Shown: positions 1 to 11,454 of the stretch, piece after piece
How the letters are laid out: the number at the start of each line of letters is the position of its first letter
How positions within the stretch are numbered: position 1 is the first letter of the stretch
Source: Clavaria fumosa
Lineage: Eukaryota; Basidiomycota; Agaricomycetes; Agaricales; Clavariaceae
DNA length: 64,000 bases
Direction of reading: 5' to 3'
Assembly (NCBI GenBank): GCA_951802425.1
Contig: OX637795.1
Location: forward strand, 992,001 to 1,056,000
Notes under the pieces: generated by a model
The model's input: only the letters and a program-made list of their open reading frames with translations
What the model was told of the DNA's origin: nothing
Database searches by the model: none
Made by a program: the position numbers and the translations under genes

Positions 1-3000
1 TGGAACTAGTCAAGGATATCCTATTTATTGTGGTAGCCTGGATTCAAACTAATCAAGGATATCCCATTTATTTTGGTAGCCTTGATTCAAACTAATCAAG
101 GATATCCTATTTACTTTGGTAGCCTGGATTGGAACTAGTCAAGGATATCCTATTTATTTTGGTAGCCTTGATTCAAACTAGGCAAGGATATCCTATTTAC
201 TTTGGTAGCCTGGATTGGAACTAGTCAAGGATATCCTATTTATTTTGGTAGCCTGGATTGGAACTAGTCAAGGATATCCTATTTACTTTGGTAGCCTTGA
301 TTCAAACCAGTCACGGATATCCTATTGACTTTGGCGGCTTGGATTACAACCAGTCAAGGATATCCTATTTACTTTGGTAGCCTAGATTGGAACTAGTCAA
401 GGATATCCTATTTATTTTGGTAGCCTGGATTCAAACTAATCAAGGATATCCCATTTATTTTGGTAGCCTTGATTCAAACTAGGTAAGGATATCCTATTTA
501 CTTTGGTAGCCTAGATTGGAACTAGGCAAGGATATCCTATTTATTTTGGTAGCCTAGATTGGAACTAGTCAAGGGTATCCTATTTATTTTGGTAGCCTGG
601 ATTCAAGCTAGTCAAGGATATCCCATTTATTTTGGTAGCCTTGATTCAAACTAGGTAAGGATATCCTATTTACTTTGGTAGCCTGGATTCAAACTAATCA
701 AGGATATCCTATTTACTTTGGTAGCCTGGATTGGAACTAGTCAAGGATATCCCATTTATTTTGGTACCTTGATTCAAACTAGGCAAGGATATCCTATTTA
801 TTTTGGTAGCCTAGATTGGAACTAGTCAAGGGTATCCTATTTATTTTGGTAGCCTGGATTCAAGCTAGTCAAGGATATCCCATTTATTTTGGTAGCCTTG
901 ATTCAAACTAGGTAAGGATATCCTATTTACTTTGGTAGCCTGGATTCAAACTAATCAAGGATATCCTATTTACTTTGGTAGCCTGGATTGGAACTAGTCA
1001 AGGATATCCCATTTATTTTGGTACCTTGATTCAAACTAGGCAAGGATATCCTATTTATTTTGGTAGCCTAGATTGGAACTAGTCAAGGGTATCCTATTTA
1101 TTTTGGTAGCCTTGATTCAAACTAGTCAAGGATATCCCATTTATTTTGGTACCTTGATTCAAACTAGGCAAGGATATCCTATCTATTTTGGTAGCCTTGA
1201 TTCAAACTAGGCAAGGATATCCTATTTATTATGGTAGCCTTGATTCAAACTAGGCAAGGATATCTTATTTATTTTGGTACCTTGATTCAAACTAGGCAAG
1301 GATATCCTATTTATTTTGGTAGCCTAGATTGGAACTAGTCAAGGGTATCCTATTTATTTTGGTAGCCTGGATTCAAACTAGTCAAGGATATCCCATTTAT
1401 TTTGGTAGCCTTGATTCAAACTAGGTAAGGATATCCTATTTACTTTGGTAGCCTGGATTCAAACTAATCAAGGATATCCTATTTACTTTGGTAGCCTGGA
1501 TTGGAACTAGTCAAGGATATCCCATTTATTTTGGTACCTTGATTCAAACTAGGCAAGGATATCCTATTTACTTTGGTAGCCTGGATTCAAACTAGTCAAG
1601 GATATCCCATTTATTTTGGTAGCCTGGATTCAAACTAGTCAAGGATATCCTATTTATTTTGGTAGCCTTGATTCAAACTAGGCAAGGATATCCTATTTAC
1701 TTTGGTAGCCTGGATTGGAACTAGTCAAGGATATCCTATTTATTTTGGTAGCCTTGATTCAAACTAGGCAAGGATATCCTATTTACTTTGGTAGCCTGGA
1801 TTGGAACTAGTCAAGGATATCCTATTTATTTTGGTAGCCTTGATTCAAACTAGGCAAGGATATCCTATTTACTTTGGTAGCCTGGATTGGAACTAGTCAA
1901 GGATATCCTATTTATTTTGGTAGCCTGTATTGGAACTAGTCAAGGATATCCTATTTATTTTGGTAGCCTTGATTCAAACTAGTCAAGGATATCCCATTTA
2001 TTTTGGTACCTTGATTCAAACTAGGCAAGGATATCCTATCTATTTTGGTAGCCTTGATTCAAACTAGGCAAGGATATCCTATTTATTATGGTAGCCTTGA
2101 TTCAAACTAGGCAAGGATATCTTATTTATTTTGGTACCTTGATTCAAACTAGGCAAGGATATCCTATTTATTTTGGTAGCCTAGATTGGAACTAGTCAAG
2201 GGTATCCTATTTATTTTGGTAGCCTGGATTCAAGCTAGTCAAGGATATCCCATTTATTTTGGTAGCCTTGATTCAAACTAGGTAAGGATATCCTATTTAC
2301 TTTGGTAGCCTGGATTCAAACTAATCAAGGATATCCTATTTACTTTGGTAGCCTGGATTGGAACTAGTCAAGGATATCCCATTTATTTTGGTACCTTGAT
2401 TCAAACTAGGCAAGGATATCCTATTTACTTTGGTAGCCTGGATTCAAACTAGTCAAGGATATCCCATTTATTTTGGTAGCCTGGATTCAAACTAGTCAAG
2501 GATATCCTATTTATTTTGGTAGCCTTGATTCAAACTAGGCAAGGATATCCTATTTACTTTGGTAGCCTGGATTGGAACTAGTCAAGGATATCCTATTTAT
2601 TTTGGTAGCCTTGATTCAAACTAGGCAAGGATATCCTATTTACTTTGGTAGCCTGGATTGGAACTAGTCAAGGATATCCTATTTATTTTGGTAGCCTGTA
2701 TTGGAACTAGTCAAGGATATCCTATTTATTTTGGTAGCCTTGATTCAAACTAGTCAAGGATATCCCATTTATTTTGGTACCTTGATTCAAACTAGGCAAG
2801 GATATCCTATTTATTTTCGGTAGCCTTGATTCAAACTAGGCAAGGATATCCTATTTACTTTGGTAGCCTAGATTGGAACTAGTCAAGGATATCCTATTTA
2901 TTTTGGTAGCCTGGATTCAAACTAATCAAGGATATCCCATTTATTTTGGTAGCCTTGATTCAAACTAGGTAAGGATATCCTATTTACTTTGGTAGCCTGG

Positions 3001-4340
3001 ATTCAAACTAATCAAGGATATCCTATTTACTTTGGTAGCCTGGATTCAAACTAGTCAAGGATATCCTATTTATTTTGGTAGCCTTGATTCAAACTAGGCA
3101 AGGATATCCTATTTACTTTGGTAGCCTGGATTGGAACTAGTCAAGGATATCCTATTTATTTTGGTACCTTGATTCAAACTAGGCAAGGATATCCTATTTA
3201 TTTTCGGTAGCCTTGATTCAAACTAGGCAAGGATATCCTATTTACTTTGGTAGCCTAGATTGGAACTAGTCAAGGATATCCTATTTATTTTGGTAGCCTG
3301 GATTCAAACTAATCAAGGATATCCCATTTATTTTGGTAGCCTTGATTCAAACTAGGTAAGGATATCCTATTTACTTTGGTAGCCTGGATTCAAACTAATC
3401 AAGGATATCCTATTTACTTTGGTAGCCTGGATTCAAACTAGTCAAGGATATCCTATTTATTTTGGTAGCCTTGATTCAAACTAGGCAAGGATATCCTATT
3501 TACTTTGGTAGCCTGGATTGGAACTAGTCAAGGATATCCTATTTATTTTGGTAGCCTTGATTCAAACTAGGCAAGGATATCCTATTTATTTTGGTAGCCT
3601 TGATTCAAACCAGTCACGGATATCCTATTGACTTTGGCAGCTTGGATTACAACCAGTCAAGGATATCCTATTTACTTTGGTAGCCTAGATTGGAACTAGT
3701 CAAGGATATCCTATTTATTTTGGTAGCCTTGATTCAAACTAGGCAAGGATATCCTATTTACTAGTCAAGGATATCCTATTTATTTTGGTACCTTGATTCA
3801 AACTAGGCAAGGATATCCTATTTATTTTGGTAGCCTAGATTAGAACTAGTCAAGGATATCCTATTTATTTTGGTAGCCTGGATTCAAACTAGTCAAGGAT
3901 ATCCCATTTATTTTGGTAGCCTCGATTCAAACTAGGCAAGGATATCCTATTTACTTTGGTAGCCTAGATTGGAACTAGTCAAGAATATCCCATTTATTTT
4001 GGTAGCCTGGATCCAAACTAGTCAAGGATATCCTATTTCCTTTGGTAGCCTAGATTGGAACTAGTCAAGGATATCCTATTTACTTTGGTACTGGATTCAA
4101 ACTAGTCAAGGATATCCCATTTAACTTGGTGGCCTGGATTTTCTTCAGTCATGGATATCCTATTTATTATGGTTGCTTGGATTCAATCCAGTTAAGGATA
4201 TCCTATTTAATTTGGTGGCCTGGATTCAATCCAGTCACGGATACCCTATCCAATTTTGCTGGACCTGAGGTTATCTGGTCAAGAATATCCTATTTAATTC
4301 GCTGAACCCATGGTTATCCTGGCAAGGATATCCTCCGCCG
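1..4340. repeat. 43-bp minisatellite array (array A), about 98 copies
   Basis: The window opens inside a tandem array with a 43-bp unit. Each unit carries the core GGATATCC followed by a T-rich stretch, GGTAGCCT and GATTCAAACTAG or GATTGGAACTAG. Variants are not randomly scattered. Units with GGGTATCC recur about 258 bp apart (574, 832, about 1087), a block with CCTATCTATTTT near 1181 returns near 2038 (about 857 bp), and an inserted C in TTTTCGG near 2815 returns 387 bp later near 3202 (nine units). This is higher-order structure from block duplication. Units decay after about 4090. There are no unique spacers, so it is not a CRISPR. The left end lies outside the window. Similar arrays lie at 11.5 and 33.4 kb, so it may be subterminal repeat of the transposon that follows. 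Confidence 0.95.
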
Positions 4341-4487
4341 GCCACATATATTACTAGAAAATCAGATATCTCCGGCGGAATCCGGTACCCCGTTATATAC
4401 AGGGGATTTGCAGTGTCCGGTATCCCATTGTATACTGGAATATCCGACTGAACTATGTGACTGCTTGGAGGGTATACTGTCCCCCCA
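4334..4487 (+). other. Array-to-gene junction module with inverted repeat, shared with 34.5 kb
   Basis: Between the 43-bp array and the Tnp2 start codon lies about 150 bp of unique sequence. TCCGCCGG (4334-4341) and CCGGCGGA (4372-4379) form an 8-bp inverted repeat with a 30-bp loop. From ATATCTCCGGCGGAATCCGG onward, about 95 bp can be aligned without gaps to positions near 34505-34600, immediately upstream of the TPR gene (ATATCTCCGCCAGAATCCGG), at roughly two-thirds identity by eye. The same order (array, module, gene) in two places suggests a promoter/5' leader or terminal module of one mobile family. Function is inferred only. Confidence 0.6.
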
Positions 4488-6920
4488 ATGCCAACTTCTC
4501 CAGTGCCTCAAGTTGAGGACTTGAGTGCATCTGAATTGCATTCAATGAGGCACTATGTTGCTTGGAGGGCAACTGGTGGAACTCTGAAGGCATATAATTC
4601 CCATGCCAAAGTGCTTGAGGCTGCAGCTGGTGTGGAGATAATGTCATTACACTCTGCAAGAAGTCATGTGGTTAAACTGACAGGTTTGAGACCTGTACAG
4701 ATTGACATCTGTCCCCACACTTGTATTGCTTATACTGGAGAGTTTGAAGACAGAGATTCTTGCCTTTTCATTCAAGATGGGAAAGTATGTGGTGAACCAC
4801 GCTTCCAAAAGCAGAGCAGCAGGTCCAAAAGACAGAAACCTTGTGCTCAGATGCTGCAACTGGAAACCATCAAGGCAATGTTTGCCAATGCAGAGACCTC
4901 ACAGCTTTTACGTTATCGAGACAAGTGTCTGCAAACAGCTCTGCACCTAGTGGCCACAGCATCTGAGGTGCATAGATATTCAGATTTTGCAAATGCCCAA
5001 GTTCATATGCACCATTATAAAAATATGAACCTTTTCAAGGGCTCATGTGACATTGCATTTGCAATTTCAACAGATGGGGCTCAGTTAACAATGAAGAAGC
5101 AATCAGAAACTTGGCTCTTGGTTGTAATTCTCCTCAACCTTCCCCCTGAGATTCGATATCAGTCAGGAAATTCCATTATTGGCTTTGCCACCCCAGGACC
5201 AAAAGCTCCTGGAAATATTGAATCATTCTTCTACTCTGTGTTTGAAGAAATGGCAAAAGCTAGTGAAGGGATATGGATGTGGGATGCAGTGGATTCATCC
5301 TATTTTCTCAACTGAGCTTATATTTGTATGGCCTTGGGAGATATGCTGGGATCAGCCAAGCTCAATGGGATGGCAGGCCATTCAGCAATCTATGGGGACT
5401 GTTTCAGTATGGTTAGGGGTGCACAAGCAAGCAGAAAAAAAGGTGCAAAGGCTCAGTATTACCCTATTGCACCACCAGAAAGTGAGACTTACAACCCTGA
5501 ACAGCCAACATCATATGATCTGGACAATTTGCCAATACGTGATGAGAGCTCATATTGGGATATGATAGAAAAACTGCAGGGTGCAAAAAGCCAAGCAGCC
5601 TGAATTGCTATCACTAGGGAAACAGGTATAGCATGGGTGCCTTTGTGTGCTGTTAGCCCTGCATTCATTCATCCCACATTCTTTCCTCTGGATCCATTCC
5701 ATCTTCTTTATGAAAACTGCATGGCATTCATTTGGGATTTGTGGACAGTCTTCAGCTCACCATCTGAGTCTATCCACTTAGATGCTGAGAAGGCTTCTCA
5801 CTTTGGTCGCCTTGTGACTGAGGGAATGTCAACACTTCCTCCTGCACTTTGTGGACTTGTTCGTGATCCCCATCTAAAGTGTCAAAGTCAGTACAAAGTC
5901 TATGAATGGATGGCATTGCTCCATTGGTATATTCTGCCAATTGGGATTGAACTGGAATTCAATCCTACAGTTCTGGAGAACTTCTCTCTGTTTGTTGAAA
6001 TTGTTGAGTTCTCTATGACAATCTGTCCAAGGACTGAGAGTGAGCTCCATGAGCTCCATGTCTTATTAAAGAAGTTTCTGGAAGGATTTGAGAGGCTGTA
6101 TGTTGGCAAGGACCCAGAAAAAGTGTCCAGGTTCAGGCTTTGTATATTCCAACTCATCCACATTCCAAGGCATGTAGAATGGAATGGCTCAATCAGACTT
6201 GGTTCACAAGCAACAGTGGAAAGAGCTATTGGAGAAATGAGTCATCAGATTCACTCAAAGAAACTTCCTTTTGCAAACTTGGCCAACATCATATTTGAGA
6301 GAGAATTAGTCAGAGCATTGAAACTTTACTATCCAGTTTTGTCCCTTGAAGCACAAGAACCTCCAAAGGATGTTTTGAGGCCAATCAAACAGGTCAAAGT
6401 CCTGAAGTGGGAATTTGCTGTGGGTCAGAAATTTTTCTTACATTTGAGAGAAATCTGTACTTGGATGGGGAGGAACTTTAACCCTGGTCTCAAATTGCAA
6501 AGATGGGCAAAAGTTAGGATTCCTGGTAAGGCTGTGCTCTGCAGTCAACTGAGTGAGCTAGGAAACAGCTCTCCAACCTGGTCTGCACGATATTTTGAAG
6601 CCCAGGTAGAGGGAACTGCAGAGCCATTGTTTGGTGAAGCAATTGCAATGTATGAAGTGATAGAAACACAACAACTGTTGGTGCTATATCATCCATTGGT
6701 TAATGTCCACCAAGTTCTGAAGCAGTGGAGAGGATTTTGGTCAACAGACATCTGCATCTTACTGGCATCAGACCTCTGCAACATTGTTGGGATTTGGAAT
6801 GGAAATGAGCATGTCTACATTCTGAGGAAGCATCCAAGTTTAGGAATTCTACATCCAGAGGAATGTGGTGTAGAAATCAATGATAGAGAAGGAGAAGGAG
6901 GAAATGAGGAAGAAAGTTAA
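4488..6920 (+). pseudogene. Tnp2-type (CACTA/EnSpm-like) transposase, two premature stops
   Basis: One reading frame of 811 codons starting at ATG 4488. The middle resembles the Tnp2 transposase family: the stretches WLLVVILLNLPPEIRYQSGN, IIGFATPGPKAPGNIESF, ALGDMLGSAKLNGMAGHSA and AQYYPI are in the usual order. The C-terminal part (DPFHLLYENCMAFIWDLW, YKVYEWMALLHWYILPIGIE, WNGSIRLGSQATVERAIGEM) is the conserved block of basidiomycete CACTA-like elements. Two in-frame TGA codons interrupt it, at 5313-5315 after SSYFLN and at 5601-5603 after KSQAA. Both lie where the context expects arginine, as from CGA to TGA at a CpG. The reading frame is otherwise open, so this is a recently dead DNA transposase. 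It sits directly downstream of array A and directly upstream of a TTG-rich microsatellite. Confidence 0.85.
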
Positions 6921-6928
6921 TTGATGAT

Positions 6929-6981
6929 GCTGCTGCTGCTGCTGCTGTTGTTGTTGTTGTTGTTGTTGTTGGTGCTGTTGG

Positions 6982-7017
<36 letters not shown>

Positions 7018-7160
7018 ACTTGTTGTAGTTGTACTTGTTGTAGTTGTACTTGTTGTAGTTGTACTTGTTGTAGTTGTACTTGTTGTAGTTGTACTTGTTG
7101 TAGTTGTACTTGTTGTACTTGTACTCATGTTTGTAGTTGTGCTTCTAGTTGTGTAAGGTT
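6929..7160. repeat. TGC/TTG microsatellite grading into a GTTGTAGTTGTACTT minisatellite
   Basis: Directly after the transposase stop comes TGC times 6, then runs of TTG, then repeated GTTGTAGTTGTACTTGTTG units to about 7120. On the minus strand it reads as poly-threonine, which is not a gene. It marks the junction between the Tnp2 element and the SPT6 fragment. Confidence 0.9.
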
Positions 7161-7196
7161 GTAGGCCTTTCTCTATTCCATTCATATATCTACTTG

Positions 7197-10143
7197 TCAT
7201 ATCATATGTTTGCGATCTTCATTCGTCTCGTACATGTTCACAGCAAACTCGTCCAAATTCAGCTCGTTGAGTTTCTTCTCATTGTCAGAGAGAGACGACA
7301 TAAGTAGGGTGTTCGTCGTGGATGTCTTCTTCGCCAAGCTCAAGCGCATGGCCATTTTGCGCACGAGTTCATAGTCCTCTGGATGAATGCGAGTATCATC
7401 TAGAGGATCCTGATCACCTTCGTCGTTATGCCTGTTCTTCCCTGGCTTGTGTTCTGCTTCATGGGAGATGCAGAGGAAGCCGGTGGCATTCAAAAATATC
7501 TTTGTCATAAGCAGTCCCCCTTTGATGAATTGGTCACGATTAAGGAGATTTCCACCCTGCAATGACAATTCGTGAAGATTGAATACTAGTAGAGAAGATG
7601 ACTAGAACGAACCATTGCGCCGATTTTCTTCACAAGGAGTTGCACCTTGCGCGGACCAAGTCCACAGACAAACGGAAGAAGATGTTGATAGTATGAGTCT
7701 GTAGCAGCACGATTGACGTCTACGCCGACCTTGTTGACGACGTCAACCAGGACTCGCTCAAACGCCAATAGTAACTTTTCCTTCGGAACCTGAGTGGGGT
7801 GAGCAATTGACCACAAAAAAAAAAAGAGAAACGAGGCTCGTACCAGGTGTTGATCTTCCTCCTCGAAAGATATAGCAGTGATATCCGCTCCCAAAGCAGC
7901 ATATTCATTGAGAGGGCTCTGCGTATATCGAGCCAAACCCATGCAATACTTTGTAGTCGACGAGAGAGTGCTGGGCTCATCAACAGCCCGTTTGCTATGT
8001 TGGTATATGCGGGCCACTTCGTCCAAGACATATATGACTGGTATGTCAAATGCGGGTGGAGCTTGGTCTGGCGGCCATGAAGCGTTATCTGCTTGCTCTT
8101 TCCCGTCCAGGATGTCCTTGACTCGCTGAGATAATCGTGTAGTAGCCATGCTGAAGCCGCCTACGACTACGACGTCTGGTTTCCGTCATTTCAGAATATC
8201 AGTGAATTCGTCCTGGAGATCAGTATCTAAGAGATTGGCAATTTTCATCCGTTCGCGGAGTCGGCCAGCTTCGTCTAAGAATATGACGGCGACATTGTCT
8301 TTTTGGGGATCACCCTTGCCCCATGACACAGCAAGGACAGAGGGTGTTTCGCCAGGCTGCATGTGCCGTGTGGTGTACGGTGCCACATCGACGCGCTGCA
8401 ATTGACAATATCAGATGTAGTTGCTTCCCCCGTCTAAGAAAACAACAAGTACCTAAGCATTTCTGCACATCGCTCCGCTAGGAAGTCCTCTACCTCTTCA
8501 CGCAGCCATTCTCGTGTCTATTTGACACCTAAGGGGATAAGATGTTGCTGAAGAGTCTCTCGGACGACTAAAGCTCGTTCCTCGTTCCAAGCCTTTACTG
8601 TATCGCTAAAGCTATCGGAAGAGAAGGCATCGATGAAGCGGCGTTCAAAGGCTGCCGAAGCCTCTGCGGGCAATTCTATGGTTACGGTGACGAGGAGTTC
8701 TGCTTCAGCGGCAAGGATATGGAGGAACTGCGACGTCTCGAGTATGCTCTTAACGGGTTTGTTAAGCAGGTATTTGAAATTCTGCCCGAACGAGATGTGA
8801 GAGGATGTCCGGCAGTCGTTCAAGCAGGAATCTCACAAAATAAGGATGATGCTTGTCAATTTTGTTGATCCCCCTTTCTGTCGGTAGTACAGACACCTGG
8901 GCGTTGTTCCGGAATGTTTCACGCATTGCTTGGCGTAGCAGTGGGTCTTTGCCGAGTTCGGTCGAAAGTATCAGGCATGCGCACGCAAGGAGCTCTTGGG
9001 ACAACTGTGCGATGACCATGTCCGGATCTGCAAACTGCTCCGCGTACGCTATAGGGTTGAGTTCTTGATTGTCTATGAACTGAGTTTGATGTTGTGCTGT
9101 GAAGTTGAGGACTATGTCATGGGGCTGGATGCCATAACCCTGAAAACAGACAGTCAGTCAGCGAAGACCATGAAGTTCAGACTACAACAAACCTTTGCCA
9201 ATTTTGCGACCAGACTCTTCTTCGCTACTTCGTAGGCGGAGATTCTGGTCGGTGTCTTCTGTTTCTTGGTTTCCATCTGCTCTTCCTTGTCGTGGACTGG
9301 GAAGTGGAAGTCGTATTGCTTTTTATCATTGTATTTCATGGCTAACCATGCTGTTGCATCTGCGACTACTTCAACGCTGGTGATTTTTGGTCGGACGTGA
9401 TCCTGGAAATATTCATCCACGACACCGAGCTTCGCATAGGCGGCCTCCAGCAGCTGCCGCCTTTCTGACAATGAGCGGTGCTTTTGCCCAAGACTATATA
9501 TTCGCCAAAGTTCGGGGAGGCTGATGAGCTCGATACGTGTTCGGATGTCTTTGACGTCGAAATATGAGATATGATCGCGTTTGTGCGTCCATACGTATGG
9601 GACTTCGAACTCGCCCACGAAGAGGAACTTGAGGGCATTCGAGACGGCTAAAACGAGGTCGCCTTGTAGAGAAGTACAGCTGCCCTCAGTGTGGAAATAT
9701 TCTCGAGTTTTTCTAGGTGATATGCGGGGAGTAATCCACGGAGCGGCGCCGTCAATTTCAGATTCGTCCATCGATCTATGTGTGGAGACTGTCGGCGACG
9801 GCGATAACGACGATGTTGAAAGCTGCATCCGCTCTGCGACGTCTTGTGCCCGTATCAAATCGTCATCTTCGGTTAGCATGCGCTTACGAATCTCGGACGG
9901 TTCGAATACCTGTAGAAATTGGAAGTAAACGTAGCAGACAGAAAAGGAAGAGAAAGGCCCACGTCTTGGTACTTCATCTCCGGCTTGACTTGGTCTTCCT
10001 CATGGTCTAATTCCTCGTCGCCTTCCAGGGCCCAATCTTCATGACCATTGCCGAACACACCATGAATCTCATCCCACACACTGGAAATGGAAGGGTGAGA
10101 TTTGGAGTGTTGAGTGGGAACCCACAGAAATACTCACTTGGTG
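7197..10143 (-). pseudogene. SPT6: SPT6 transcription elongation factor, truncated intron-containing fragment
   Basis: Read from 10143 downward, the exons give the SPT6 core in order: VWDEIHGVFGNGHEDWALEG (acidic N-terminal part), VFEPSEIRKRMLTEDDDLIRAQD, FEVPYVWTHKRDHISYF, the YLLNKPV helical block, the YqgF-like VLAVSWGKGDP and FLDEAGRLRERMKI segment, FSMATTRLSQRVKDIL, NPLNEYAALG-like text, FVCGLGPRKVQLLVKKI (helix-hairpin-helix) and DPLDDTRIHPEDYELVRKMA. It stops after NELNLDEFAVNMYETNEDRK. The S1 and tandem SH2 domains that SPT6 needs to bind the polymerase linker are absent, as is the extreme N-terminus. In-frame TAG (8518-8520, where Trp is expected) and TGA (8186-8188, where Arg is expected) break it. 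Introns are kept, so it arose by DNA-level capture or truncation, not retroposition. A full SPT6 must exist elsewhere. Confidence 0.9.
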
Positions 10144-10154
10144 TCGATTAGTGT

Positions 10155-10240
10155 TGCCACGGTCCGGTTAGGTCCGGTCTGGTCCGGTTTATGTCGGTTT
10201 TTCCAAATGTAGAAAACCGAGCGGACCGGAACCGATCAAG
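10155..10240. repeat. GGTCCGGT-rich imperfect palindrome
   Basis: GGTCCGGT-type words repeat (10160-10200) and are followed, after a short AT-rich centre, by AAAACCGAGCGGACCGGAACC, roughly their reverse complement. It lies just outside the 5' breakpoint of the SPT6 fragment and could be a small foldback (MITE-like) element or a breakpoint scar. No flanking duplication was identified. Confidence 0.5.
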
Positions 10241-10310
10241 GCGGTGCACCAAGTTGGTTGAAGCGGTCACAAGTGACTCAAGTCACGGTTAAACTACCAA
10301 AAATAGATAT

Positions 10311-11350
10311 ATGTGGGAATGTCACATCTGCAGCTCCCTGAAGTCAGTAGTAAGCCCAGCAATGAAGGCGTTCACGTCCTCTGGCAGGCCCAAGCCGTCC
10401 TCAGCACCAGTTAAGACCAACAACCACCCTTCTTCCATCGTCGCCGTCGTTGTTGGCGGTGGTGGTCCGCCCGTCAGGTCGCCTGTGTCTGAGTTGGGGA
10501 TGGGGGTGCGGGACGACGTTCAGGCAGGGATTGGTGTGGAAGGGGAGGAGGCGGTTGGGAAGGACGTGCATGCGGAGACGACGGAGAAGACGGCCGTTCT
10601 AGCGGCGGACGAGCCGGCGCCGACACAAGCGGTGTTCGTGCCTGCCGCCACCCCCCCCACCGCGATGCACCCGCCGCCGCTGCGGCACATGCTGTCGGAC
10701 TCGCAGCTGGTGCAGATGCACACGGGCGTGCGCGGGCCAGCGAGGGGCGGGCGCGAACATGGTGACGACAACGACGCTGGGGCCGGGGCTGATGACGCGC
10801 AGCACGATACACATGTCGACGCCGGGGCCGTCATCCTCGTTGGTGGGGTTCCCTGCTTCCCCGTCTGCCGCCGCCGCTGGCGCTGCTGCTGCTGGCCGCG
10901 CGCCGTTCTCGCGCTGGGCACCGGCGCTCCGTGCGGAGGAGGAGGAGAGGGAGGGGGAGGGGGAGAGAGAGGGTGTCGTCGTGGGCAAGGAGGACAGGCG
11001 GGACGCGGTGGCGCTGAGGGAGGGGAAGGAGGCGGGGAAGGAGGGCGCGCGGGTGGGGCGGAGACAGCGCTTGGTGTCGTTTATTAGCTGGCTGGGGGGT
11101 GGTTCCTCTTGTGCTGGGGCTTGTGCTTGTGCTGATGCTGCTGCGGCGTCGTTGGGACTTGCTGTTGGGGAGAAGCGCCGACAAAAGCTGGTGGTGAGCG
11201 GTGTGCCGCGGGGAAAAGGAGCCCTTGGGACTGGAGGCGCTCTACAAGGATGAGAGGCTTGAGTTTGCTGTTGCGAAAAGGCGTGGTACCCAGGGTTGCA
11301 CGTGCACGTGGATGCATGGGGGAGGAACAAGAGAGTGAGCGGGAGCAAGA
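10311..11350. other. GC-rich stretch with overlapping ORFs on both strands, no recognised gene
   Basis: Composition changes sharply to GC-rich here. Long open frames exist on both strands: plus 10311-11087 (258 codons) and 10759-11253, minus 10599-11348 and 11084-11509. This is what GC-rich, stop-poor DNA does by chance. The plus frame has a non-repetitive start (MWECHICSSLKSVV) and an acidic middle; the minus frames are Ser/Pro/Gln rich. I recognise no domain and cannot choose a strand. It may be a degenerate exon block or a CpG-rich fragment of a foreign element. Confidence 0.3.
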
Positions 11351-11454
11351 ACAGGAATCAGATCGTGGCGTGTTTATGCAGATGCTGGCCCGGCGCTGAC
11401 TCGATATGCCTTGTGTGTGGAGTGCAGGGCGGGGACGAGGAAGAGTGACGACTA

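Noticed and set aside
1..4340. CRISPR-like regular repeats (43-44 bp) here and at 11.5 and 33.4 kb
   Set aside because: Units are directly adjacent with no unique spacers, and the DNA is eukaryotic; these are minisatellites.
6877..7200. Minus-strand poly-threonine protein
   Set aside because: It is the reverse reading of the TTG microsatellite.
10311..11350. A real GC-rich gene on either strand
   Set aside because: Open frames overlap on both strands with no recognisable domain, so no strand can be supported; kept only as a low-confidence region.
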